Shown one piece after another: positions 23,852 through 36,500 of a stretch of 64,000 nt of DNA. Numbering within the stretch: the stretch's first letter is position 1; each line of letters starts with the position of its first letter. Origin of the DNA: Endothia cerciana (Eukaryota > Ascomycota > Sordariomycetes > Diaporthales > Cryphonectriaceae); the NCBI GenBank assembly GCA_026119935.1, contig JALRMH010000062.1:62001-126000 (forward strand). Direction: 5' to 3'. The translations under genes were made by a program, and so were the position numbers. Under the pieces are notes generated by a model. The model worked only from the letters and a program-made list of their open reading frames with translations. It searched no databases and was not told the DNA's origin.

Positions 23852-26164
23852 CTGACCAGGACTTCTGGCCCAAGTAGAGTGCTTCACCCATAGCATGGTG
23901 GTATTGCAGATGCGACTTGCCCAAGCAGAGACCGCTCACGAAATGAACACCTGCACGCCACGAAAAAAAGGGTTGTCCTGTCATAATCTAGCCTCCCGTG
24001 AAACAGACGGTTCGTCTAAGGGGACTGCAGCTTGGCGAACGCCACAGCTGTCCTCCCGCAGGCGCCATCCCGAGAGTCGTTTAGATCCTGAGCGCCTTGC
24101 CAGGCGTGCTGGCGGGGCCCACAGTGCCACGCCAGCGCGGTCGGGCTGATCTCGATGACGGCAGGATTCCGGATCAGGACCTTCCTTTCGTGCCCTCTCT
24201 TCCTCCATGGCCCGCACGTTACATACATCCGAGCACTTCGGGTATCGTCAACTCGTCTCAGTCGTAGCGGGCGGAGAGGGGGGGGCGTGGGTGGACAAAG
24301 AACCAGGCGAGGAATATCACGATCTGCGTGTGCACCCCCATAGTGCTTGCTGATCGCTGATCTGTGGACCGCGATAACCCTGCGTGCCCTGCACATACGG
24401 CCGGGTCCAGCCCCCCACTGGTGAAGGCCGGAGGCCCGCAGCTTTCCAGATGATGTGCAGCTGAACCACTGGATCGGGTTCGCTGGGTGGACACCTGCCC
24501 GCGAACGACCTTTCTCTTGCGTCACGAGAGCATTGGCTGATGGAGCACAGGGTGACGGCCACGTCCTTTCATCATGGCGGTACCAGTAACGGATGACACC
24601 AATAGCTGGTGGTGCCAAGACAGCTGGGCCGTGAAAAAATCTTGACGGTTTAGACCTGGCAGATTCTCGTCATCCGAGGACCGGGGCCGGCTCCCACCCG
24701 TACCATCCCATAGTAGTAGTGGGTGTCGTATTCTGAATTTAAGGTTCTGAGCGGTTCGGGCTCCGGCGCTGCGCCGCATGACGAACAGCAGGACCTTCAG
24801 CTATAAGTGGCCCCACCAGGTCCCAAAATTAGCCCACCCGGCCAATAAAGAAACGGGATGGGCACTTCGGCCGACGTGAGCAGACCATGCAGATGAAGGA
24901 TGAGGGCACGCGAGGGTACCACTATGGTAGGATCCCATGGATCTTGTCTCAGAGTTCCTGCCCCCAAGGTCGGAGCACATGCGGCCGTATGGAGACCTAC
25001 CATGAATGGCGCAGCTCGTGGGGAGAGGAAGAGGAAGAGGTCATCCTGCACTGAATCCTCAAGGGTCTCGAGAGACAGGACACGACGAGGGTGATCAGGA
25101 ACAAAAGGTGAGGAGACCCCGCAGATTGCAGGGGCCGCCCAGCAGGAAGAACCGAGGCGGGTTGGGTAGTCATAGTACACAGTAAATTGCTCGTATGGTT
25201 GACGAGCCCAATGAGGTGCCGAGGAGCTGCAGAGTTCAAGGGACCTGGCAGGCCTGTTGAAACATGGACGGCTGTATTGGTGGAGGTGTGGCCCCCTGCA
25301 TACGGGATTTTTTCTTTTTCTTTCTTCTCTCTTCCTTTTTTCCTTCTCTCTCTCCTCCGCCCCCCCCCTGAACTAATACTAATGAACTTTAGCTCCCACA
25401 GCGGGAGGGGCGCTGTGTGTGTGTGTCTGTGTGTGCGTGTGCTGGTGGGTGCATGTTGACGTGACAGGGGCATACCCTCTATTTTTGAGGGGGGGACGGG
25501 CCCTGAACCCGACCGACCTCCAGTGGTGATCAGTGCTGATCTGACCTTGGTCTGACCACCCACCCACCCTGACAGCCTGCTCCATCAGAAAAGAATCGGA
25601 TCTCGATAAAAAAAACCTCGGCAATCTCACTGTGCACAGGACACGCACTGTCCTGTCCACTGAACGAGGCACCGCTTTCATTCTTCTTCTTCTTCTTCTT
25701 CCTCTGCCTCGACGACCATCCCCTCCCCTCCCTCCAGCCCGCTGTCGCTCCTGTGGACCTCGACCTTATCTTGTCCGTCCCCATTTTCATTCCGACTTCT
25801 TGCGTAACGGGCATCGCCATTGGATCGGTTCAGTGTCTGTCGATCATCACACCCCTCGTTTTCCTCCTCCCTCGCGCAGATTACATCACACCTGCCAGGT
25901 CTTTGTTTCTCTCCAGCTCCCCGTCCTCTTTCATTTTTGGACAATACCTCGTTCTGGATGCCTTATTCTGGCAGCATCGCCTATCGCCAACAGTAACCTC
26001 TGCCGTTTCTTTTCTCTCTGGGCGGTTCGGCCACGCGTTATCGACGAGGCCACCACAGGCGCCAGTCACCCTCCCCCTCTCACCCTCGGCCTTCGTTGTC
26101 TATCCACGGCATAGACACACAGGGACACGGCGCCGCTCGACCCAGCCGGGACGCGCAATAGACC

Positions 26165-26190
26165 TTTTATTTTATTTTATTTTATTTTAT
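26165..26190. repeat. TTTTA pentanucleotide array
   Basis: About five TTTTA units some 340 bases upstream of the MscS channel start. Confidence 0.9.
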
Positions 26191-26525
26191 TCTATTAACA
26201 CGCTATCGCTACCGTCAGGACGGGCCTCAACCATCCTCCACGGGCTCGTGACCGCAAGGCGCAGTCCTTGATTGGGGCCCACCTCACCCCCTGGGTCAAA
26301 TCCCGGCCTCGTCGCATGCTGACTCGGCGTGCTTGACCGACCAAAGCTCCAAAGTCTTGGTCCAACCCTTCTTGTACTCGAACGTGTTGGATGCTGTCCC
26401 GGATCGACATTGACCGCATCTCTTATCCCGCCGGGCATATCTGCGAGAGGCTCCCGAGACAGGTCCAGTAGACGCGAGTCTTAGGGGGGAGGCTGGCTCG
26501 CCCGCGTGACCACTTCCTAGACCAG

Positions 26526-29084
26526 ATGCCCCTTTCACCCAACTCTAACAAGATGGGCTTCCTGCCCATCAATCACAACAACGGCCGCTCCAGCGGTGAT
26601 GCCGATATACCACTCACCCAGGTTCCGACTGCCGGCTCCGTCGGCGCCAGGAGACAAAACCAGTCCGTCGGCGACATGTCGACCATCCCAAGCAACACCT
26701 CCGAGAAGAAGGGGGGCCTGTTCCACCGGAAATCCAAAAACGAGAGGGGTGGGGGGGCCGGCGACGAGGGGGTCATCGGCCGGAGAAAGGCCGTAAGGAC
26801 CCTCGGGGAGGAGGGCAGGAAGGGCACATGGGGCGACGAGATGGGGCTGAATGCCATGGGCCGGCTCTACAAGAAGGTCGTCAACTTCTCTGCCATCACC
26901 CGGTACCTGGTCTACGTCGCCCCGGTCGCCCTGCTGCTGGCCGTCCCCCTCATCGTCATCGGCGTTACCGGTCACATCAACGACCTCCACGTGGGCGGGG
27001 GATCCGGCGTCGGCGCCCCCAAGCTGTTCTACCTGTTCCTCTGGATCGAGGTCTCGTGGCTGTCCCTGTGGGGGGGCAAGATCGTGGCGCGGCTGCTCCC
27101 CGCCATCTTCATGTTCTTCTGCGGCGTCGTCTCCTCGGGTACCCGGAAGTACGCCACGGTCATCAAGAACCTCGAGATGCCCATCTCGCTCCTGCTGTGG
27201 GCGCTGGCATCCTGGCTCCTCTTCAAGTACAAGTTCCAGGACGATTCCTACCAGTGGGTCTACGTCATAGTGCGGATCCTGGGGTCGCTCTGGGTCTCGT
27301 CCTGCGTCCTCCTCGGCGAGAAGTTCATCATCCAGCTCATCAGCATCACGTACCATCAGCGCTCCTTTGCCAACCGCATCAGGGATTCCAAGAGGGAGAT
27401 CTACCTGCTCGGCCTGATGTTCGACGCCTCGAGGACCTTGTTCCCGATGTACTGCGAGGAGTTTGCCGAGGAGGACTACGTCATCAACGATAGCATCGAG
27501 GCGATGCTCGTCGGCAACAAGAAGCGGCGCCGGGGCCACAAGAAGTCGGGCTCCGTGACGCCCATCAACCCCATGAACCTGGTCGGCGGGGTCGGACGCT
27601 TCGGCGGCAAGATCACTTCGGTCTTCGGGAACATCGCCTCCGAGATCACGGGCAAGCAGGTGTTCAACCCCAACTCTGCCCACTCCGTCGTCGTCGAGGC
27701 CCTCGAGAAGGTTCGCAGCTCCGAGGCCCTCGCCCGCCGCATCTGGATGTCCTTCGTCGTAGAGGGCAAGGACGCCCTCTACATGGAGGACGTTGTCGAG
27801 GTGCTGGGGCCGGGACACCGCGAGGAGGCCGAGGAGTGTTTCGAGGCTGTCGATGCCGACGAGAACGGCGATATCAGCCTGGACGAGATGGTCCGCAAGG
27901 TCGTCGAGATCGGCAAGGAGAGGAAGGCCATCACGAACAGCATGAAGGACATCGGCCAGGCCTTGGGCGTGCTGGACTCCATCCTCCTCTTCATCGTGCT
28001 GCTGATCGTCATCATCATCTTCCGTAAGTCCTTGCTGCCTCGCCGCGCCCCTGCGGCCCACGCGCTGACACCCCCCCCCCCCTCAGTCTCCTTCTTCCAG
28101 AGCAGCTTCGTCAGCACGCTCTCCAGCGCGGGGACGGCCCTGATCTCGCTGTCTTTCGCCATCTCCACCACCTGCCAGGAGTTCCTCGGCTCCATCATCT
28201 TCCTCTTCGTGAAGCATCCGTATGACGTCGGCGTAAGTGGACACCGGCTATCGTCTGGCGTACCCAACCCCCCCGGGATTCCGACCCAGACCCGCCCTAT
28301 CATGTACGACCTGGGGAGCATTTGCTGACATGGGACCCAGGACCGCGTTGAGATCAACGATGAAAGCCTCATTGTGGAGAAGATCTCACTCCTCTACACG
28401 ATCTTCACCGACCTGAAGTCAATGCAAGTGACACAGACCCCGAACATCATCCTCAACAACCTCTGGATAGACAACCTCTCGCGTTCCAAGGCCATGAAGG
28501 AATCCATCGAGGTCAACATCTCGTACGACACCTCGTTTGAGGATGTCGAGCTCCTCCGTCTCGAGATGGAGAGGTTCGTACGCCACGCGGACAACAGCCG
28601 CGACTTCCAGCCGGACTTGGTCATCGGCATCGGCGGTGTAGGCGACTGCGACAAGCTCACGCTCAATATCTCCATCAAGCACAAGTCGAACTGGCACAAC
28701 GAGCCCGTCCGCGCCACCCGCCGGTCCAAGTTCATGTGCGCGCTCGCCCTGGCCCTTAGGAAGGTGCCCATCTGCGGCCCGGGCGGCGGTAGTGCCGCGC
28801 TCGGCAGCCCTGACAACCCCTCGTACTCTGTCGCCGTGGACGATGATTTCGCCTCAGCCGCCCGCGAGCAGGCCACCAAGGCGGCTGATGCTGCGAGGAT
28901 GGTGCCGCTCATGAGACACTCGTCTCCCAAGAAGAAGCGCAGCGATACCGCCTCCACGGCCGGCAGCACGGGCCGGGCACAGCACATCAGCGAGAAGCAG
29001 GCCGTGGCCGAACTCAACGCGCGCCCGGTGCTCATGGGGCTGGACTCGGACTACGGCTACAACCGTGACGACAGCTCCGACAGG

Positions 29085-29150
<66 letters not shown>

Positions 29151-29870
29151 AGCAACCGCGGCTCGCCGACGCTCAACTCGCGCGACCCGTCGACAGACCG
29201 CCACCGCAACGAGAACATCGAGCAGGTGCGCCAGGAGCTCCGGGACGACCTCCTCCAGCGCAACTCGACCCGCGGCCGCAGGAAGGCCGGCGAGACCATG
29301 CCCGCCGCGCCGCTGGGCGACGGCCAGCCCGGCTTCTCGGTCACGCGGTATGACAGCGAGGGCAACGCGATCGCCGGCGGCGGGAGCTCCAGGCAGTTCT
29401 CGTACGACGTGGTGAGCCAGAACGACTCGCAGCCGGGGAGCGCCCGCGGGTCGCCGTACGTGCCCGTGCCGAGCCCGCGGGTCGCCGAGGCCGCGAGGGA
29501 GAGCTACGTCCCGTTCCAGGTGGAGGGCGGGCGGCTGTACCAGAGCCCGCCGGGGGCGGTGCAGGGCCCGCAGTTCGGCGCCGGCGGGCGGGACCTGACG
29601 CGGTCGAACGCGGCCGCGGGGAGCCCGATGCCCTCCGCGCCCATGCCGGGGCAGACGGTAGGCGCCCCGGCGAGCCATGACTACCTCTCCGCCGCGGCGG
29701 GAGGGAGCGCCGTCGCGGGCGCGGGCGACAGGCTGGCGCCGACGGACCCGTCGCACTCACAGCAGCAGCAGCCACACGGTGCGCGTGCCCGGGGGCGCAG
29801 CGTCAGCAACGTGGTGGGGCGAGAGGAGAGCCCGGCGAGACAGGGGGCGAGGAAGCAGTACACGAAGTAG
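26526..29870 (+). CDS. EF-hand mechanosensitive ion channel, MscS family (Msy1/Msy2-like)
   Basis: Exons 26526-28023, 28087-28232 and 28341-29870 give 1,057 residues. A start at 26553 (MGFLPINHN) is an alternative. The cytosolic N-terminus is followed by several hydrophobic segments between about residues 127 and 265. An EF-hand loop DADENGDISLDE lies at about 444-455. A further membrane segment (LLFIVLLIVIIIF) leads into the MscS pore and beta domain (SFVSTLSSAGTALISLSF), then LWIDNLSRSKAM and a C-terminal alpha/beta cage. In fission yeast the Msy proteins sit in the ER and control calcium and cell volume under hypo-osmotic shock. The C-terminal third is disordered and carries an 11-copy Gly-Asn repeat. 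Intron 1 has a poly-C tract before its acceptor; intron 2 (28233-28340) has a TTGCTGAC branch site. Confidence 0.95.
29085..29150. repeat. GGCAAC hexanucleotide array coding (Gly-Asn)11
   Basis: Eleven perfect GGCAAC units inside the last exon of the MscS channel gene, in its disordered C-terminal tail. Six-base units keep the reading frame when copy number changes. Confidence 0.97.
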
Positions 29871-30391
29871 AGGGGGAGGTATTTACCTACAGGCCCTATA
29901 GATGACGAACGTGTGGGAGGGGCGCCGGGGGGGGGGGAGGGAAGAGGATCATCGGGAGGGAAGGGGGGGATCTTGTGGGAATCAGGATCTGGTGGGCCGG
30001 CAAAAGGAAAACCGGGTAATGATACGATAATGACCTGGTTCACTAAATACTGGGGGTGGGGGGGTGGGGAGGGTTAATAGGTGCCGGGTCAAAAGCATCT
30101 ATGGCATGGATAAAGTCATGGGTGGGCTGTAGTGTAGATATAGATATTTAGAGAACGGCATGCGTGACATGGCTTAGAAGAAGCAAAAGATCACAGTCAT
30201 CAGGATAATGAGGTACTGGACATATCCTAACCGGTGGAAGGGAATACTGATATGAACTCTCATCTGTGCATCAGTATAATATCAGAACCATCTCTAGCCA
30301 ACATGGCAGTGTGAAATCACTGCCCGAGACAGACAGATGTGTACTGCAGCAACCGTATCCCCCGCTCCCCCCGCGCCGGTTCCATACGTAC
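29871..30391. other. Convergent intergenic region, nothing recognised
   Basis: It lies between the MscS stop and the dienelactone hydrolase stop, with several G-runs (about 29928-30070). Both genes end into it, so it holds 3' UTRs. Confidence 0.5.
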
Positions 30392-30885
30392 TCAACAGAC
30401 GTGCTCCGGCGCCTGCGGGGCGCCGTCCCTGGCGCCCAGGTCGACCTTGAGGGTGCGCCCGAACAGCTCGAGCAGGACCTCGAAGCAGGCCTTGGTGACG
30501 GCCGGGTCGTACCGGCCCTTGCTCAGCTCGTCGCGGACGAAGGCGTGCTGGGCCCAGGCGAACTCGTGCCAGCTGAAGAGGACGCCGGCGGCCCTCATGC
30601 GGGCGCGGATGAGGTCCCTGCCGGCGTCGGGGACGTGGGTGTCCCGGAGGCCGAAGATCATGCTCACCTCGCCGCGGAGCCGGGGGAGCAGGTCGAGGGT
30701 GTGGTTGCTGTCCGGCGGGGGGGCGGCGGCGTGGGGGCCGAGGGTGCGGGAGTGGACGTCCGTGGCGAAGTAGCAGACCGTGGCTGATATGCGGGGGTCG
30801 AGCTGTTGGGGAGGGAAGGGGGGAGGGCGGAAGAGGAGGTTAGTCGATGGTGTGTGTGTGTGTGTGTGTGCGTGTGTGTGTGTGC

Positions 30886-30917
<32 letters not shown>

Positions 30918-31891
30918 GTGTGTGTGTACGTATGTGTCGTTGGTGATAGCGGTCGAGGGATGGTGACCGGCTGGGCCGTGATGGAGGTTTCACACCGGCG
31001 AGATGGTAACCGTCGGCTAACCTGGCCGACGAGGGCCATCCCAGGCCGGAGGGGGGAGGGGGGAGGGAGAGAAATGGGAGACTTACCGCTGCCCTCAGAG
31101 CAAGATGCCCACCTAGACACATGCCCGTGGCCCCGATGCGTCCCGTACAGGTCGGCAGGCTCAGGAGGTAGTCGGCGGTCTTGTACGAGTCCTGGTCATA
31201 GGACTCGAGTGTCTACCGAGCCCCCACCCCCATTCAACGGGTCAGAAAAAGAAAGGAGAAGGAAAAGAAGAGAAAAAGAGAAATACGTCTCCCCAGAACA
31301 CTGACGGACGCCTGGACCCAGCGAAGGGGGGGCGAAGGGGGGGCGAAGGGGGAGGGAGGGAGAACAGACAGACCTTCTTCACCTTCCACTCGTTCCCCTG
31401 ATCCGTGCCCGGCACGTCATATGCCAGAGGCTCCGGGCCCGTGAAGTCATGGTACGAGCTCGGGGCGGCGACGATGTAGCCCTGGCCGGCGATCTGCCTG
31501 GCGAAGCGGGCGACGGGCCCCGTGACCTGGTAGATCTCAGAGAAGAGGAGGACACCGGGGAAGCGCCTGTATACGAGGGGGGGAGAGGAGAAGCAAGAGG
31601 GTCAGCGCGGCGCCCGCTCAGACGATTCCTGACGTGGTGGGGGGGGGGGGAGGGGAGGGGGAAGAGGAAAGAAAAAAAAAGGAAAGAAGAGAAGAAAAGA
31701 AAAAGAAACGTGGGAGCACAGAGGTGGTTGTACAAAGGCCGCGTGGACAAGGAGGGGGATGATGCGGGATGAGGCAGGCCATACGCGTTGGGATACTGAG
31801 GGATGGTCGGGTGGAAGACGAAGATCCTCATGGGGCTGTCGACCCCGTTGACGGTGGTGGCCACGTCGGCGTGGGACTCCTTGATCAGCAT
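30392..31891 (-). CDS. Dienelactone hydrolase family protein
   Basis: Exons on the minus strand are 31891-31785, 31566-31374, 31212-31087 and 30802-30392, giving 278 residues. The alpha/beta-hydrolase core has the nucleophile elbow GATGMCLGGH with a Cys, as in dienelactone hydrolases. An acidic residue is in MIFGLRDTHVP and the His is in WAQHAFVRDE, which completes a Cys-Asp-His triad. The N-terminus MLIKESHADV and the segment PGVLLFSEIYQVTGP are typical of fungal members. The bacterial enzyme opens dienelactone rings in chlorocatechol breakdown; the fungal substrate is uncertain. All introns are GT..AG. Intron 3 (31086-30803) carries an 88-base GT-rich repeat. A GA/CT repeat sits 84-119 bases upstream of the ATG. 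Confidence 0.93.
30850..30937. repeat. GT/TATG microsatellite inside an intron
   Basis: A compound GT array with TATG variants, entirely within intron 3 of the dienelactone hydrolase gene. On the gene strand it reads CA. Confidence 0.95.
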
Positions 31892-31970
31892 GTTGGAGGT
31901 CTGTCACCGCTGTTGTTTGCTCTTTTTCAGTTTCCTCCTTTCCTTCCCGGATGCACTGGGGTCAAGTGTT

Positions 31971-32014
<44 letters not shown>

Positions 32015-33596
32015 GATGTCGTTGAAATTGTGCCCCGCGGTGGGGGGTGGTACGACAGTTAGGGGCACCCCTGTTACTGAGGACAGGGGTTTGGTGGAGG
32101 TGTGGTGGCATGGTGCATGGGCCAACCTTCAACAAAAAGGTTAATATCAACCTTGAATATCTCTTCGCTATCCATCATGCCTCCTCTCGGCCCTGGGGGT
32201 GATCAAGAGGTGCACGACGGGAGGAACCCAGGGCGGACTGGTATGATAGCCCAAGACCACTGTGCCTGCCCTGCCCTGCCCTGCCCTCTATCCCCAGGGG
32301 TGCAGCACGGCTGGCTCCACGGGGTGATAACGTGAGAGAGCATGGCCCGTCACGGTTCCCAAGACAGAATGGACAATGAAGCTGGTGAGGCAGGTCTCCC
32401 TGGGGGGCCCCCCACGCGTGCACCTGGGCTGAGCTGCTGGGGCCCTGCTGGGGCCCTGCTGCCCTGCTGCCCTGGGCCCGCCCACCCCGCCTGTGTTGTG
32501 CTGGGAGCCCCAGGAGCCACCAGCGTAGCAGGTGGGTTGCCAGGTAGCACAGGGCAAAGTCCAGGCCAGGCACTAACTAACAGTGGAAGCGAGCTACGGT
32601 CCAGGCTGCAGTCTCCCATCTCCCATCTCCCATCTCCCATCTCCCATCTCCCATCTCTCACCTCCCACCTCCCATCTCCCCTGCCCTCCTCGACAGACGA
32701 CCAGAAAGGGCCAGGCACACACTTCCACCTCCCACCAACCTACCTGGAGCTTTTGGGCACCACCCCAGGAGGAGGCATCTGGCAGACAGGCAGCCAACTC
32801 GCCCCTGCGGCAGCCTGATCCTGACTTCCCTCTTTCCAGCCACAGACCTGACCGACCGCGGGCTCGCCCAACCCACCACTGCACTCACTGCACCGCATCC
32901 ACACCGCCGCCCTTGACAACAGGGTGTGTCTAGCCAGGCCAGTCAGTCTTTGTGCCATCGTCATCATCACCACCACCACCATCATCATTGCCGCCACCTC
33001 GTCCCTTATTCTTCGAGAGAGACTGACGAGACCGGCAGGGCAGACAGGCCACGATCCCCTCCCCTGTCGCCCCCGGATGTGGCTAGGGAAGTGTCCAGGG
33101 CCTGTTGTTGGATGTGGCTGTGTGTCCGTTTGACTGAGGTTGGTTGTTCTGGTTTCTTGTTCTCGTGCCTGTCCCTCTTCCTGTCCGCCTCCTCCCCTTC
33201 CTCTCGTGCGCGTGCACACCCCGGTCAGCCCACTGACGGTGACAAGCTCATACCTCCATCTCGACCCGAGGCTGGAGACCGGACTGGCGTCGACACCCTC
33301 TCCTCCACCAAGGCACCTACCTTTACACCCACCGCTTTGGTCCGCAACTACCTCTTTCCCCACCCAAACATACAAGTGACAGGCCTCGTCGGCCAGCAAC
33401 ACCCTCTTTCCCTCTGTATCCCCTCTGTATCCCTACTGCTTCTCCCGCCCCCCCCCCCCCCCACCCAAACTGCATGGGTTCATGCAGGGAACAGACCAGC
33501 TCACGCATCTCGCCAGAGGCTTCACCATTTACCCACCCCCCCCCCCCACGCCCCTGCCCCTGCCCCTAGGGTCGTCCGTCAACCCCTCCTTGAGCC
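31892..33596. other. Divergent intergenic region with GA repeat and CTCCCAT minisatellite
   Basis: This region holds the promoters of the dienelactone hydrolase (minus) and the PARP-E2 fusion (plus). It carries a GA array at 31975-32010, a CCCTG/CTGGGGC-rich stretch at about 32270-32480, a CTCCCAT heptamer array at 32612-32679 and C-runs just before the PARP-E2 start. No gene is seen. Confidence 0.55.
32612..32679. repeat. CTCCCAT heptanucleotide minisatellite
   Basis: About nine heptamer units, the first six near-perfect and the later ones degenerate, about 920 bases upstream of the PARP-E2 fusion start. Confidence 0.9.
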
Positions 33597-36500
33597 ATGT
33601 CTCTCAAGCGCTTCAACGCCGATGTGCGGTCTGCCCGCGCCCGGCTGAGCGGGGTGGGGATCCCGGGAGTCGCCGGCGTCGAGCGTGGCGACTCCGACGG
33701 TGAGGTCGTCTTCACGCTCGTCAACGACAACCTCCCTGCACCCCTTCCCATCCGTCTGCTCTCCCAGAACCCCGATGGCTACCCTGACGACCACAGCTTC
33801 CTCCTCTTCACCGACGCCGAGGATGCCCCTCCCGCCCTCATCAGGGCCCTCGGGGATCTCCAGAACTACACCTTCGGCCAGAACGTCCTCGACTCGCTCC
33901 GCGATGTGTCGGGTGGCCTGGCCCGCGCCCTGGAGCCGACTGATGTGGATGGCGACACCAACATGGATGACGCCGAGGAGGGCCCTGACGTTGCCGAAGG
34001 CGAGGACGAGGACGGCGAGGACGAGGACGGCGAGGACGAGGACGACGGCGGCGGCGAGGAAGACGACGAGGAGATCTTTGGCCTGGCCCCGTCGCAGCAG
34101 CACATCTCCGGCCTCCGCGGCGCCGCCAAGGTATCCTCTGCCGCGCTTACGAGGATCAAGAGGGACCTCCGCAGGGCACATGGTGCGGGCGTCAAGGTCG
34201 GCATCCTTGGCGGGGTGCAGGGCGGTGCCCGGACACACACGCTGTCGCTCTCTGTGCGTGCGAGCAGGCTAGGTATCTCGGACGAGACCCTCGAGGCCTG
34301 GGACGTCGACCCGTCCGAGTACATCGTCCTCCTGCTCCGGGCCAACGAGCCCTACCCCGCGGCCGACAAGGTACAGAAACATGGCGCCGCCCTCTTCACC
34401 GCCGACTTCCGGTTCGGCAAGTGCGCCAGGTACAAACCAGACCAGGTCTCGGCCCAGAGGGCGTTTGATTCGCGCCCCCGGCAGGCCGCCGGCGCCGCGG
34501 AGGCCCAAGGCGAGCAGTCGGAGGGCCGGGCCTTCAAGAAGCTGTTCATCTCCAACTCCCTGGAGCAGTTCATGAACGAGAGCTTCCTGTACCTCTTCCG
34601 CCTCCGCATGGCCGGGTGCGCGAGCTGGGACGACGCCCACACTCGGCACAGCGACCTCAGCATGCGGTACCGGGAGGCCGACCCCGCGCCAGGGACAGCC
34701 AGCAACGGGCCGGACCAGCCCGGGTCCGGAAGTGCCAGAGGCAAACAGAGGGCGTCCGGCCCGGCCGTCACGTCGGACAGCCGCGACCCTGAGGAGACCC
34801 CGGCCATCCTGCTCGTGGACCCGTTTGCGGAGCCTATCCAGGACATAAGCCTGCCCCTCGCCGCCATGCAGTTTGCGACGCATTACTTTGCCCGGTGTAC
34901 CGAGTACTGCTTGCGCTGCCATCGGAGGCTGGACAGGGAGTTTGAGGCCCTGAAGCCTTTCGTCTGCCCGGACCCCCTGTGCCTGTTCCAATACATCACG
35001 ATGGGCTTCGGTCCCTCCATCGAGCACGAGATCCTGACGCAGCCATACGTGGTGGACCTCCTGGTCTCTCTGTGCTTTAGCAGCGTCGAGCCAGTCCAAG
35101 ATTCTATCGGTAGGGGCTTTGCCTCTTCTGCCGGGGCGACCGAGAGATACCCAATACGCGATTTCCCGACGGGGCTGCGGCTCAAGGTGCCCGGAACGGT
35201 GGTAGGGGGCCCGGGGGCTGCCGCACGGCGGGTGAAGGTCTCCGTGGGCCTGGACCAAAAGACCATATGGGTGAAGCGCGCCGCCGATCTCGACCGCATC
35301 TCTGGTCACAAATGGGTCGTCCTCGAGCACTCGTCCCAGGCCGGACACTGGCTGAGGCACCAGGCATACATCACATATGTGGACCGCCCGGCAAGCCGTC
35401 TGTCTGTGGACATCAAACACACCGACCCGGCGCTTGCCAGCTACCCCACGTCCAGTGGGCCGGCGGATATGGACCTGGCCCTCTATGATGCCGAGTTCGA
35501 CGATCTGGACAACGACGGGAAGGCCAGAGCCATGGTCTGCGTCTTGAAAACGCTCCCCCCCATCTCGCACCTGCGCGAGTACCTGATCCGGAACCCACAC
35601 AGCACGCTCAAGACCTGCCCATACATCTCGCCCGCGGCGCTGACCCTCCTGCAATGGATCGTGGCCTCGAACCGGTCGTGCATCCTTCAGGTCAACGCCG
35701 TGGGCGACCAACACGCGACCGACGCCAGCCTGCTCAGCACCATCAAGATACGAGAGCAGGAGGCCGTCCCCTCGATGAAGGCTAACCATGTCCAGTTCCG
35801 CTTCGCCCAGGGTACGCCCGACAAGGAGCTCCGATTCCACCGCGCCCTCAAGGAGCGTGAGCTACAGGGCCGGGCCGAGTACCCGACCCTCTTCGCGTGG
35901 CACGGAAGCGGCATGAGGAACTGGCACAGCATCCTGAGACACGGCCTTGACTTCAGGAAGATGGCCAATGGCCGAGCATTTGGTCACGGGGTATACCTCA
36001 GCCGAGACTACAGAATCAGCATGGTGAGTCCAACCCCCCCCTCCCCCTTCCACCGCCGGCGTCGGCGCACCACGTGGCGACCTTTCTTCTGGGCCGGAAC
36101 CATAACCCCAGGCGGCCTTGGTGTGTGGTCATTGTGTGAACAAAACAACACTGACCTTGGGGGGGACTCCAGGCCTACACGAATGGCGTGCAGTCCTGGC
36201 CAAACTCGGCATTGAGTGCTGTCGGGGCAATCGCCCTCTGCGAGATTATCAACCGTCCCAGCCAGTTCGTGCACAGCGAGCCTCACTATGTAGTCCCGCA
36301 GCTGGACTGGATCCAGTGTCGATACCTGTTTGTCCAGTTGGGGACCAGACTGCCGAGAGCCACGGCGGCTGGGCCCGCCCCCGGCGATGTAGAGAGCCAG
36401 GACCCGATCGACGAGGTTGTTCAGGACCCCACGCGGCCGGTTATGGGTCCTAATTGCGAGACCCTGGGGATACCTACGAAGGCCCTGCCGAGCAGCCGAA

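Larger units (their letters stand above)
23268..26525. other. Long gene-free stretch before the MscS channel gene
   Basis: It holds an AC/CG repeat at 23815-23851, a T-rich run at about 25311-25340, a TTC microsatellite at about 25678-25701 and a TTTTA pentanucleotide array at 26165-26190. The last 600 bases or so are probably promoter and 5' leader of the channel gene. A minus-strand frame at 23306-23695 has a somewhat protein-like composition but lacks an early ATG (see findings). Confidence 0.5.

Noticed and set aside
26285..26305. tRNA B-box-like GGGTCAAATCCC
   Set aside because: No A box or acceptor stem at the proper distance.
26535..28061. 508-codon minus-strand frame rich in Asp, Leu and Gly
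   Set aside because: Antisense shadow of the MscS channel gene, which has clear membrane and EF-hand motifs.
34269..35840. 523-codon minus-strand frame
   Set aside because: Antisense shadow of the PARP-E2 fusion.
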